Positions 1 through 10,258 of a stretch of 64,000 nucleotides of DNA are shown here, one piece after another; the stretch's first letter is position 1, and each line of letters starts with the position of its first letter. Location of the stretch: positions 501,165 to 565,164 of the forward strand of contig MZZL01000401.1 of NCBI GenBank assembly GCA_002749535.1. Direction: 5' to 3'. Made by a program: the position numbers and the translations under genes. Source of the stretch: Apophysomyces variabilis (Eukaryota; Mucoromycota; Mucoromycetes; Mucorales; Mucoraceae). Below the pieces are notes generated by a model, which had not been told where the DNA came from, did not search any database, and saw only the letters and a list, made by a program, of their open reading frames with translations.

Positions 1-576
1 CATCTCCAATCCGGTTTATCTCTCGTTTCTATCTCGCGCTCTGAATTTCGCCTAGCTCAGCTACCGGCTTTTGATACTTTACATGCCACTTACCCACGAG
101 CCACCAAGAAAGCCTGGAACGGATTTTGGAACGCCCGCTTGCCTAACACAGCTCACACGATTCTCTGGAGACTCTATCACAATAGTCTACCGTACCGTCA
201 GCGCCTCCATGAACTGCTGCCTGCTCGTTTTACATCGCCATTTTGCCCTATTTGTGGGCTGGTCGAATCTCAAGAGCATCTTTTGTGGTCCTGCCCATAC
301 AAACAACCAGTTTGGCAACGTTTGGCCAATCTCTTTCTAGTCAGCCCCTCACACCTCACGTCTGCCTCTATCTTCACAGTAGATCCACCACCTTTGCCAT
401 TGCAGGAACATGCTTCTATCGATTTCTTAACTTTCATTGCCTGCGTCACGATGAATATCTGGCGCTCGCATTGGGCTTTAGTGTTCGATAATACTCCCTT
501 TCACCCAGCACAAGTCATCGCCAAAACCATTCTTCTTTTAAGACGATTGAAAGCAGAAAACGAATGTATACGTTAG
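1..576 (+). pseudogene. LINE-type reverse transcriptase, C-terminal fragment (zf-RVT domain)
   Basis: The frame is open from the first base of the window to the TAG at 574-576, so this is the 3' end of a longer ORF cut by the window edge. The region around residues 40-105 carries the zinc-binding domain seen at the C-terminus of many non-LTR reverse transcriptases: a run with W..LW, then CPICG, then E-H-L-L-W-S-C about seven residues on, i.e. a C-x2-C-x(7-8)-H-x4-C knuckle. No RT core is visible because it would lie upstream. An AATAAA at 618-623 and an 11-A tract at 637-647 follow, as expected at a LINE 3' end. The sequence shows an ORF tail; that it comes from an autonomous element is inferred from the family. 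It could still be part of an intact copy. Confidence 0.75.
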
Positions 577-617
577 AATAGATCACCACTATTTTGTGAC
601 CGCTCTCAGCGGCACAT

Positions 618-647
618 AATAAACTTCATTCTACACAAAAAAAAAAA
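618..647 (+). repeat. LINE 3' end: AATAAA plus A11 tail
   Basis: AATAAA at 618-623 is followed 13 nt later by eleven A (637-647). This is the usual 3' boundary of a target-primed retrotransposon copy and marks the likely insertion end. The stretch 648-925 up to the kinesin stop codon shows no convincing gene. Confidence 0.55.
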
Positions 648-925
648 GGATGTAATGTTTATTGTCGCAATGACGAACGAATACTGCACATAGCCAACTT
701 ATCCTTATTGCTTTGAACGTTGTCCATTCAAAAGCGACCAAGTGAATAAACAGGAAAAGGAAATATGCTACTATTGCTAGATCTATAGAGTGTATCAACT
801 CTGACTGTGCTTCAGTCACAGTAGGGGCAAATTCACTTGGCGCATTTTGAAAACTGAGCTTGACGCTAGCAAATCATATTTATTATCGTGTTCCAAGAGT
901 CTTCAATTGACAAATTTGCCATTTA

Positions 926-2215
926 TTATTTTGTCAAGATGTTTTTGCGGTCCTCTTCAGAAATATCTAAGGGAATTTCTTCTTTCTTGTTTTGGAATAG
1001 ACCATCTGAATCAACGTTCTTTTTCTTGTTAACATTGTTCTTCGCCGGTGACTTATTAGTCGCAATAACTGTTGTTGCATAGCGAGCAGTGTTGAGTGAA
1101 TGACTGACATCCATTATACTTGGAGATAGAGTAGCAATCATGTATGTTCTTGTAAGACGATCTGGTTCGGGATCAAACGTACCTACGATTCAATTTAGCT
1201 TGCAATGATTATATCGGCTATCAATCTAACCTTTTAGCAGGAGGGTCAATTTAGATGACCGATATGGTATGTGGATATGCTTGTTTGGATATAATGCCTT
1301 TTCATATTTCTTTCGCAAGCAATCTTTGAGGATCATCAATGACGTGTTAGTAACACGACTTTCTTTCAATAGTTGACTGTCATGCTCAATCGAATCAGCA
1401 TTTCGTTCGGAGCCAGCTAGATCAATAAGCATTATAACTCCAGTCTTTGTCGAACTTGTTTGATTTTGGTGAAATCGAAGAATATATACTGCATGTGAGC
1501 GACTGGAATGATCGTTCTTTAGCGTCTTGGCTGTGCGACGGTTAATTTCGGTGTTTCTTTTGAAGGAAATGTAATCTTCCATGGACGTGACTTTGACCTC
1601 CTTGCAACCAATTGCATTCACCTGCCCAGTAGATGATTCGCGAATTTGGACTGTGGAGCAATCATCTAGAAGATCTTTCAATTGATTCCCGAAGATTTCA
1701 AATGAAGAGCAATGTATTCCATAATCTTCGTTTTCTTCAGTGGGCATGGCAAAAACATTAGAAAAAATCATGTCCAAGATGCCAGTTATAGTATAAGTCT
1801 TTCCGGACCCAGTTTGCCCATAAGCCAGTATCGTGGTTAACCCATTGTTTCTGATGGAATCGTTCAGTTGCTCTGACATTACATCATACATAAACATGTT
1901 GTCATGTTCCGGGCCAAAGGCGTAGTCAACCTCCATTGTGTGAGACCTAATACCTGGATTGCTGAGTACTTTAAAGTACGGTTCGTGGATATACGTGCAA
2001 TGACCATGTTGAGATATCACACTGCAATGACCATTCTCGATCTCAAAAGGTTGCAAAGGACGAGTCCGCAAAAGTACATTGATGGTATGGTTGGTGTTAA
2101 CATTGCGTTTGGATGTTGAGCGCTTGATCTTTTCGTTATGCTTTTCTATCGCTTCCTTGAAGTACTGGACAGACTTGAGGTATCTCTGCTCCGTCAGGGG
2201 TAGACGATAGGTCAT
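926..2215 (-). CDS. Kinesin-13-like motor protein, minimal form
   Basis: Two exons (2215-1231 and 1182-926) joined across a 48-nt intron with a GTTAGA donor encode 413 residues. Kinesin motor motifs are all present: P-loop GQTGSGKT, switch I as NDHSSRSH, switch II as LIDLAGSE, and IPYRSSKLTLLLKG near the exon junction. The N-terminal strand (INVLLRTRPL, then IHEPYFKV) and the overall pattern resemble the kinesin-13/MCAK group, whose members depolymerise microtubule ends rather than walk. Oddly, there is only about 40 residues ahead of the motor and a short basic/acidic tail after it, with no obvious coiled coil; MCAK-type proteins usually have long flanks. The ATG at 2215 is the first in frame. 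The kinesin call is firm, the kinesin-13 class moderate. Confidence 0.85.
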
Positions 2216-2630
2216 AATGGAGTAAACAATATATCTGAAGTAAAATAGGCAACACTATATATATATATCGGAAGCAAATTGTTCTTGTTTTCTTTTTTAT
2301 ACGTGATAACTTATAACTTTAGCATCTGACGTGATTGTCAGAAAAAGACCGTACCCTTATAAACTACAGTCTTATACTGTGTAGCATGAAGCACGTGAAA
2401 GATGTGAGTAAGACCCACGCTGAAGACGAACTAAATCGAAGTATGGAAATCCAAATTTGGATTATAGAAAATCTTCGTCAAGTTGAACAAAATGTAACAG
2501 TTCACCATAGGAGCGAGGTCTTGGTATTTCTATATTAGTCCTAATTGGACGAACATGGAAATAACCTTGGCGGGTTGTGAATGAATACCTGAAAAGACTT
2601 AATGACCTAGTGTTTGGTATATATTATATA
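2216..2630. other. Intergenic, upstream of the kinesin
   Basis: Holds an alternating TA stretch at about 2255-2267, which could serve as a TATA-rich core for the minus-strand kinesin. A short open frame on the plus strand (2335-2538) has no ATG at its start and no recognisable domain. Confidence 0.3.
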
Positions 2631-2826
2631 CTGTTTATTGAACATTTCTTTACGCTACTCTAAATAAACCTTGCGTCCATGCAAGGATCAAGTTGTACTA
2701 TAAGGGATATAAATAAGCGTTATTCGCAAGTGGTTTATGCGGGAAATATATTTTACTTACGTGAACTTGTCCCTTCCATGGACACAAAATTCATTCGAGC
2801 AGCAATAAAAGAATGTTCATGGTTAG
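2631..2826 (+). mobile_element. MITE-like inverted-repeat element, copy 1
   Basis: The 196-bp unit begins CTGTTTATTGAACATT and ends with a sequence whose reverse complement begins CTAACCATGAACATT. It is flanked on both sides by TA (2629-2630 and 2827-2828), the target-site duplication typical of Tc1/mariner elements. The arms pair imperfectly over about 60-90 nt, including GCTACTC/GCTGCTC and the GTCCATG block. Homologous units of almost the same length lie near 14.83-15.03 kb and, inverted, at 41.19-41.39 kb. It has no coding capacity. Confidence 0.7.
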
Positions 2827-3678
2827 TAAATGGAAGGATAGCTTGACATCTTTTTTATTTTCACTTATCTCCGAAAGGTAATCCTACCCAAAGGTAGGGG
2901 CCGGCCCCACACCTGTATCGGTGGGGGCGGCGAGAGAGAGGCACGGCTTCCATGGATTGGCCGGTTAGAGTGTAACGCACTGCAGAGGACTTGAAGCGAT
3001 GCAACACCTGGCGAGGGCTTGGAAGCAGAAGATAATGAATAACACTGGGCATAAACAGACAACATTTCTTTTTTACTTACCAAATGGAGTGCAGCCAGCT
3101 TACTCACACAACCAAGGTGGTTCGGGACAGAGGTCATGCAGGCTAAAGGATACAGAAGAGGGACATCAGTCATTCTGTACATATGATCAATGCAAAGTGC
3201 ATACCGGGGATGTTTTTGGAGAATAGAGCCAACGAGCCAAAAAGGTGTTGTCCCTTCGCTTTTAAATAGTACGTGATTACTATAAACCAAAAATCACAGT
3301 CATGGATAAGAAAATCGATGGATGTCTTATGGATGACAACAATTCAGAGATAAGATAACAATTCTCCCAAGAGTAAAATTGGATTCAGTCTGATAGAAGG
3401 TGTGGAACATCTGTAGAAGAAATAAGCCCTCTTCGTTCGTTTCTATACGTCATTGATGCTATCATATCCGTTTCTGTCAGTTATGGTATCAGAAGCTGCC
3501 AGGGCAACGGGACCCAATTCCCGGTTCAGCTCAATTGTATTGCCTTTACATCCACTTTTATTTTCCCTGCATGTAGTTATTTTCTGTTGAATCTTTTATT
3601 GTACCTTTTGGTTATTATCAATTTCAAAAGAAAACAAACTATGTCAAGAAACTTTGTCTATTAGGCAATCACAAAAGA
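2827..3678. other. Intergenic, with a GC-rich block at about 2880-3020
   Basis: The block at 2880-3020 is much richer in G and C than its surroundings and contains the perfect 12-bp palindrome GGGGCCGGCCCC. It looks like a fragment of a dispersed repeat on the minus strand but I cannot name it. Open frames across 2865-3290 have no recognisable domain. From 3300 to 3650 I see no gene; degraded upstream parts of the transposase at 3.7 kb may be present. Confidence 0.3.
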
Positions 3679-4083
3679 TTGGATTGCCACGGAATGAACG
3701 GTTATTATCTTGTCATGGATAATGCACCCATCCATATACCAGTCAAGGTTAAGCAGTTGGTCAAAAAAAGAGGATGCAAATGTCTCTATCTTCTTCTCTA
3801 CTCTTCCTTTTTCAACCCAATAAAAGAGTTTTGGGCCAAAGTGAAAGCTGGGGTAAGAAAGGAGCCCTTACGAGTTGACGATAACCTTCAAGAGCGTATT
3901 GTTCAAAGAGCGCAAAAAATAAAGCGCTCAGACTGTCAAGGATGGATCAGACACTTTGAGAGCTTTTTTGTTAGATGCAAAAATAGAGAACCACTTCTTT
4001 TAATAAATTCATCTTGCTGTGGTCTGAAACAAACTATCTCAGCGATTGCGAACATAGACACGACTTTACGCAAAGAAGGGTAG
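3650..4083 (+). pseudogene. Tc1/IS630-type DDE transposase, C-terminal remnant
   Basis: The readable frame gives a segment with YYLVMDNAPIH (second catalytic Asp of the DDE triad followed by the N-A-P-I-H signature) and, about 30 residues later, SSFFNPIKEFWAKVK, matching the usual P-x-N-P-I-E-x-x-W block with the third catalytic acid. In this copy the usual Y-S-P-x-L-N is changed to Y-S-S-F-F-N and the expected N-P-I-E reads N-P-I-K-E. The upstream half of the transposase (helix-turn-helix and first Asp) is not recognisable, and no ATG begins the frame, so this is a decayed fragment of a cut-and-paste transposon. Confidence 0.7.
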
Positions 4084-4690
4084 TCTGACCGCAAATATTT
4101 TTCATCCAATCATGATAGTTTGGTATAATAGTTAAATACGGGAGAACAGTATGCAAAACGCAAGTTTATTGTGATCTTTGTAACGATGTTTTTTTTCTTG
4201 CCTTATTCATTCTTTGCGCTTTTCTCTGTCTGTCTTGTTGGTTTTCTTTCTTTCCTTGTTATTTTCCTTGCGTCTTGCAAACTGCACAAGGATAGTTTAA
4301 GCGTAGATTCACTTGGTTTCAGCCTGATTAATTAAAAATATTTCCCAAGATTATTCTCGACTTCTTAAGCTCCACCAATAATCCGAAAGACTTTTTCTCA
4401 TATCTACGGAACTTAGGTTTAAATCTATAGCATCCTTATGTAAGAATATCAACAGATTTTTCCTACGACATCCATACGGATAAAATCCAACAAACCGGCA
4501 AAATCAGCTTTATAAATATTTAAAAGGAGTCTATTGTTAAAAGAATTACGACGATTTCCAAATGTAGCATGTGCGCCGTTGGGGTGTTTCATGCATTTGT
4601 AAGGTGGCTTTTCAAGTGACTGAAAATCTTACCTCCGTTTTCTGTCTCTTAAAAACGCATCGGCTAATAAGCACTGCGTCCAATTCAGTC
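4084..4690. other. Intergenic, upstream of UTP18
   Basis: Pyrimidine-rich tracts around 4185-4270 and AT-rich sequence near 4330-4530. No ORF or RNA gene is recognisable. It should contain the UTP18 promoter. Confidence 0.3.
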
Positions 4691-6551
4691 ATGCCATCGC
4701 AAAATAAGAAGCAGAAAACTGCGGGAGTTCCCAAAGATGCTGAGGAAAAAGAGCTGGAGAAATCCTTGTTTGGAGACTTATCAGAGGATGTGTGGGACAA
4801 GGCTGGCCGAGAACTCGAAGACTACAACGAACTGGTAGATAAATCAGACGAGGAAGAAGAGGCGATCCAGGATGATCAGGTACCAAGGTTGGTTGGTTTA
4901 CTCCTCTGTGCTAACGCATGCGCAATAGCTATTTTTCCTTGATTCAGGTCCTGTCTTTACAATGGATTCTACGCCAACACCGATAGCAGAAGAGGAACGT
5001 GAAAGTGACGAACAAGAGGACGAGGAGGAGGGGGAAGAAGAAGAAGAAGAGACAGATGCAACAGTAGAATATTTTCAAAAAGCGGCATGGGTTGATGAGG
5101 ACGATGCACGTCTGCAGATATCTCTGAAGAGCACGGATCGACTGAAAAAGCTGCGGAAAACGGAGGATGAAGATGTGGTCAGTGGTGTCGAGTACGAGAG
5201 GCGACTACGTCAACAGTATGGCTGAATTGAAGCATGATGGGATTGAGTTGTTCTGACAGCTACTGGTAGATTTTCAAAAATTTATCCTCGACCGGCATGG
5301 GCGAAACTCCCTTCGGAAATAGCATTGGACTCGAAGAAGCGTAAAGCTAGTGAATCCGATGACGAAGATGGCTCCGATTATGAAGACGAAGATCAACTGG
5401 ACGAAGAGACACGAATTGATTTGTTAAAGAGCACATACGGTATCCTGGAGAAGAGAGGGACGAAACAGCTGCTGTCAACGAAGCATATTGATGTCGTCCG
5501 CATGAAAGATGCAAATCAAATGTCACCAGCAAAGGTAGGTTACACGAGGTGAATTACGGATGTTGGATTAAGGCGTATTTTAGGCCACCATCACTAGTGT
5601 GGCATTCCATCCAGATGCGCAGGTTATGTTGACGGGCAGCCTTGATAAAACCCTACGATTGTTCCAAATTGATGGAAAAGTTAATCCAAAGATTCAATCT
5701 GTTCACTTTAAAGATACACCAATAACCAACGCAGCGTTCCACGCTAGTGGCAATCAGATCATTGTAACAGGCCGACGAAAACATTATTATATATACGATG
5801 TCCAATCGGGCGTGGTGGACCGATGTCCAGGTATCTGGGGAAGGGAAGAAAAATCGTTAGAAAAATTCTCTATCAGTCCGTGTGGTCGATATATTGCATT
5901 TCTTGGCACGAATGGACATATTATTCTTGTGAGCTATCTGACGAAACAATGGCTCGCGGATTTGAAAATGAACCGAACAGTGGAAAGCGTGGACTGGTCA
6001 TCAGACGGTGAATATCTCTTCAGTATTGGTGCTGAAGGCGAAGTATATCAATGGCACATTGGGCAACGGGAATGTGTGAAACGGTGGGTGGATGATGGTG
6101 CTCTTAATCCAAGTGTCGTGCGCGTCAGTCACGATGAAAAGTACTATGCTACTGGGTAAGAAGAACTTTTTAAATTAGTTTTTCCTTTGGATTTTCTTAC
6201 ACGTTGGACAGCTCGTCAGCCGGTATTGTAAACGTTTACGACCGAACGGTGCTTGCACCTAATACTCCAAGACCAAAACCGTTAAAGACGATTGACAACC
6301 TGACCACGCATATATCAAACATCAAATTCAATCACGACTCTCAGCTTATGGCGATTAGTAGTATCCGAAAGCGAGATGCATTCAAGCTTGTTCACTTACC
6401 ATCATGTACAGTATATAGCTCGTGGCCGACTGACAAAACCCCGCTAGGCTATGTTTCAGCATTCGATTTCTCACCAAATAGTGATTATCTGGCCATTGGA
6501 AATGCCAAAGGCCGTGTGTTGCTGTATGGTTTAAAACATTATGCACTGTAA
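4691..6551 (+). CDS. UTP18: U3 snoRNP protein Utp18 (SSU processome WD40 protein)
   Basis: Best model has five exons: 4691-4895, 4948-5215, 5270-5534, 5584-6155 and 6212-6551 (549 residues). Utp18 is a WD40 protein of the UtpB subcomplex of the small-subunit processome, acting in the nucleolus on pre-18S rRNA. The N-terminal third is acidic (Glu/Asp runs) with the family block RLRQQFSKIYPRPAWA formed exactly across the second intron. The C-terminal part has WD-type repeats such as TSVAFHPDAQVMLTGSLDKT and VESVDWSSDGEYLFSIG. The first splice is the weak point: the frame closes only with a GTTTAC donor at 4896, while the closer GTACCA donor at 4880 leaves the frame broken. The ATG at 4691 gives an EKELEKSLFGD start typical of the family. 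Confidence 0.88.
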
Positions 6552-8327
6552 TAGAGAACAGGGTAGATCTTTGGAAAAAACAAAGATATGTCCCTGTACA
6601 TATTGTTTGATAGAAGCAAAGCATGTGTAGCCTATATTGTCAATCATCATCAACACGTACAAATTCCCCAAAAAAGAAAAAAAAGAGTTGCTTTCATTTT
6701 GCTAAGCATAACAAATTACAAAGAAGAAGACTAAATAACGACCGCTATAAAGTGTGTTGCATCGTACGCTTAAGCGAATCCTCTCGTAAACAGGCTACTA
6801 CTATTAATATACTGTGCTTTCCAAAAGCTTCTGCGCATATATCATATGAGCAATTACGGACCCCTAGCAAAAGTTTTCCTGATTCGTTTAACAAGGTACC
6901 TTTGCAATAAATGTATGTTTTCTTGTTTCTCTTCTTTCTTCATTGTATTGACCACATGAAAAAGAACTTAGTTATATCAAAGTTGGGATTTCATATGTGG
7001 TTTTTGCAGATTTTTGTTTTTGCGTCTGTATAACAAAACGGTAAAGAAGAAAAGAAATGATGAATAATTACCGCTGATTCTGCGGAGGATGAAGTTTCAA
7101 GAGATTGTTGCTAGGAGTCTGTAAGTCGCCTGTGCTGCCATGGACAAACACGTCTATGGAAGTCTATCTACTGATCTGGCTAGTACCGCGGCAGTATCCC
7201 TCCGCAATCAAAAAAGAAAGCCTGCCGAGCTTTTAACCCAGCTATCGCTAGTACTTGGTACTCGAAGTATTGTAGCTACCGAACCCGGTGCGTCGTGGGC
7301 TCCATTCACGCGGAACTCGTTTTTGTGGTAAGCAAAGCGTAACGAGATATTGTTCCATCTATTGACCGTGGATATATTTTGCTCTGTTTGTCGGCGCGAA
7401 ATTTATCGTAATATATCCTTTGGCTAAACAATGGCTTGCATCTTAGCTCTTTGTTATATGTACTGAAACCTATTGCTGAATGCTGGTAGGATATCTGAGA
7501 ACTAAATGAGTTACAATAACTTAAAAAGCGTATAAGAACATATCCAATGTATTGACTGCTTTGCAAACTTCTCTTGAATACCTCTTATTATGCAAGCAAG
7601 GTAAATTTTCCTGTACCTTCATTTACTCTTTCATTAATGCACTCCTCGTTTAGATTTTTACAGCCATATCTGCATAATTTTTACGCACTCTCCTGCTGAT
7701 CGATTAGAACCAAGATTATAGCTGACTGCCGAGATTGTCTCGGTGCCTGAAACCTTTATATTTAATGCAGCTTATGATTGATCGTTAGTTGATACGGGAG
7801 AAAGGCGTTAGATAGTGCTCCATGCACTAGTTACACCATTCATTTTAGTACCTATTAATATAAGTTCTTGCTAATGTCAAAATCATGCGAAATAGATTGA
7901 CATCACGCAATCTTAACGTTAAACCTTACTCACTTTATCCTGTCATGCATTCAAAATGCAACGCACAAATTAATGAATATCTGATACTCAGTTACAAAGT
8001 AACAGTATACATTGCTAAACCGCTCTTTTTCTATGTTTGGAAAACCCATGTGGCACTTCTAGTAAAAGTCTGTTATGATTTACGATTTTCGATTACACTA
8101 TTCTGGTTAAAGTGGATTTTGTTGATGTTTGCCTTTTCTCGTTGTTTTAAGCATCCAAAGTCAGATGCAGCTAAAGCAAATACAGTTTATCCCTTGTACG
8201 ATTAGAGAAATTTTAACAGGAGTTTAAAATAGTGCAGATGAGGAATATGTTTATCGGATGAATACAGTTGTGCATGAGAAAAAGAAAAGGGGAAAGAGGG
8301 TTAGAATAACGACAGGTATGTAGTACA
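6552..8327. other. Intergenic between UTP18 and the glycosyltransferase
   Basis: AT-rich and largely featureless. A 63-codon ATG-initiated frame at 7140-7331 (MDKHVYGSLSTDLAST..) has no recognisable domain; a GTAAGC donor-like site follows at 7328, so a lost or unrecognised exon is possible but not supported. Other frames (6623-6910, 7885-8205) look like chance ORFs. Confidence 0.3.
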
Positions 8328-9368
8328 TCACGTCTCTGCAAAATCCAGGTACCATAGGCCTGCTTTTTGCAGAGTGCTTTTCTTTTCATCACCGATCCGA
8401 TAGTTGGCATGGATCATCAATGGCTCGAACCCTAATTTAGTAGGTAGTTTTCGATCGAAATACAATTTTCCATTGGGAAACAAAAGCATGTCCAACAATA
8501 GAATGGGTCGCTCTTGATAGTGCGCAGGAAACAGGCTGTGAATAATGCGGTTCATTATTTTCTGTTGTGTTTCCGATCGCGTCCGGTCTTGTCGTTCAAT
8601 AACAGCATGCATCAACTGCTTGCTCACATTGGTCGGCCGCATTATATAAAAGCCCGAATTAATAGACCGGTGATCCACTTCTTGGGTAAATGCCATATCT
8701 GTGTTCGGTCTACTTGCCATCTTCTGTAGCATGACATCGCACACATATGGACTGGTAAGAACAATATCCACATCCGAAAACCAAACAGTAATATCAAGAT
8801 AAAGCAGACGTTCAACTACCAGGGACTTGGCATGAGTGATCGGCCGATAGGCGTTGCTTTTCCACTTGACGAAATCGGACGCCAGAGCCACATGGAACCA
8901 CGAGGACGGGATTCGTACGACATGATCTTTGTAACCGCGAGATATAAGCGCCTCCTCCAGCGCGTCGTCAATGGCAAATACGAGGAATTTGTTGTGATTC
9001 GTCCTTTCTAGTGACATAATCCAATTGAGAGTGTAATCAAGCATACCGCTGTTAACAACTGCAGTAAGTAACACACGGCCTTTACTATACGGGTCAGGCA
9101 TAACATTGCGCTCAATCGCATCCATCATGACGCTATCCGGTTTGTCGTATACTTTTGGCATCCATTCCGTGCTTTCCTCAATGGCCGTTAAGTTTGTCTC
9201 GGTTTCTTCTACTACGGAAATGTTTGTGGGAGCTTGGCTTGGCGGCCTTATCGGGGTCTTTACGGCCTGCTCTTGATACCGAGTCATGTAGTATATGCCG
9301 AGAGCGCTATTAGCAATGATGACCACTAGCCAGAAGCAGTAGTAGAAACGATGCTTTCGCAGCTCCAT
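8328..9368 (-). CDS. Type II membrane nucleotide-diphospho-sugar transferase (PF03407-like)
   Basis: Intronless, 346 residues. A short cytosolic N-terminus is followed by a single membrane anchor (about residues 9-27, YYCFWLVVIIANSALGIYYM) and a Ser/Thr/Pro stem, the layout of Golgi glycosyltransferases. The catalytic domain begins near residue 97 with RVLLTAVVNSGMLDYTLNW and carries the DXD-type metal/nucleotide-sugar motif VWFSDVDIVL near residue 200, followed by a SGFYIMRPT block. These are features of the nucleotide-diphospho-sugar transferase family that also contains plant RRA/RGXT-type enzymes. The donor and acceptor sugars cannot be inferred. The ATG at 9368 is the only one placing the anchor at the N-terminus. 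Confidence 0.82.
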   Translation of the reverse strand: MELRKHRFYYCFWLVVIIANSALGIYYMTRYQEQAVKTPIRPPSQAPTNISVVEETETNLTAIEESTEWMPKVYDKPDSVMMDAIERNVMPDPYSKGRVLLTAVVNSGMLDYTLNWIMSLERTNHNKFLVFAIDDALEEALISRGYKDHVVRIPSSWFHVALASDFVKWKSNAYRPITHAKSLVVERLLYLDITVWFSDVDIVLTSPYVCDVMLQKMASRPNTDMAFTQEVDHRSINSGFYIMRPTNVSKQLMHAVIERQDRTRSETQQKIMNRIIHSLFPAHYQERPILLLDMLLFPNGKLYFDRKLPTKLGFEPLMIHANYRIGDEKKSTLQKAGLWYLDFAET

Positions 9369-10258
9369 TTAGATTGATCAAATGTGAAGAACAAGAGGAA
9401 AAAAGAAAGTTCTTAGGGGCATTCGTTCATTTTTAAACGGTATTCTAAGCTCAGTGTCAAAAATGGCAGAATGGGAAGATTAGCATTTGAGTACAGCTCC
9501 GCGGTAAAAGCAAAGCCGAATACTGTATCGCAAATACCGAGTCGCCATTGTTTTCCCTTATCAGCGCGATTCATCATGGCTTTTTTTAAACCGTACTTCT
9601 TCTGGACGCATTCACTTCATGCCACTGCAATATACTATGCAAGAAGAAGACACCAAACGATATTGACCACTATCGGGCGCCACGTTTGCCCGAAAGACTC
9701 CGAACAAAAAGCATGGTAACAAATGGAATTGGTCATCAAAGCCTCAGGCAGATAATGAACCTTTCGTTTAGCCGAGAAATGCAATGGCTTTTACAAATGC
9801 TCAGACCTACCAACGACGGTTTTCTCGATCTATCTTTCATGTTTATTCACAATATCTATGTTAAACCCGAGGTTATGAGTCCTTGGCACGTTACGCACTG
9901 TCCCACACCGAACCCGTGGGTTAACAACATTATTGTCAAATGCGGGATTGCTGTGTTACAACTCTATTTTTTTTTTCTGTTCATTCATGTACCTTTGTTG
10001 GAGCAATGGAACACAGAAAATTGCAGCTTTTCATGAGAGAATAGGCTCATTAAGCCACTTAACGAACGGAAGAAGCGCTTTCATCTCGCTAGATCAGCTA
10101 TAACAGTGAACGTTGCAATACGTTGGGCAGAGCATACTTTGTCCCAACTTAATTAATACTTCACTTTTCACAAGCATCAACAGTCGAAAGAGGAGAAAAT
10201 ATATGGTGTAATATGGTAACAGGGAAAATGTGGATTTAAATTTACATGTGGAATTGTT
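9369..10258. other. Intergenic between the glycosyltransferase and ILV6
   Basis: Two overlapping plus-strand frames (9471-9719 and 9686-10036) have no recognisable domain. I see no RNA gene or repeat here. Confidence 0.3.

Noticed and set aside
2335..2538. A 67-codon plus-strand frame divergent from the kinesin
   Set aside because: It does not begin with ATG (first Met is residue 18), has no recognisable domain and no clear splice partner.
2865..3290. A 141-codon minus-strand frame over the GC-rich block
   Set aside because: Composition shifts abruptly at the GC-rich part and no domain is visible; more likely a repeat fragment read by chance.
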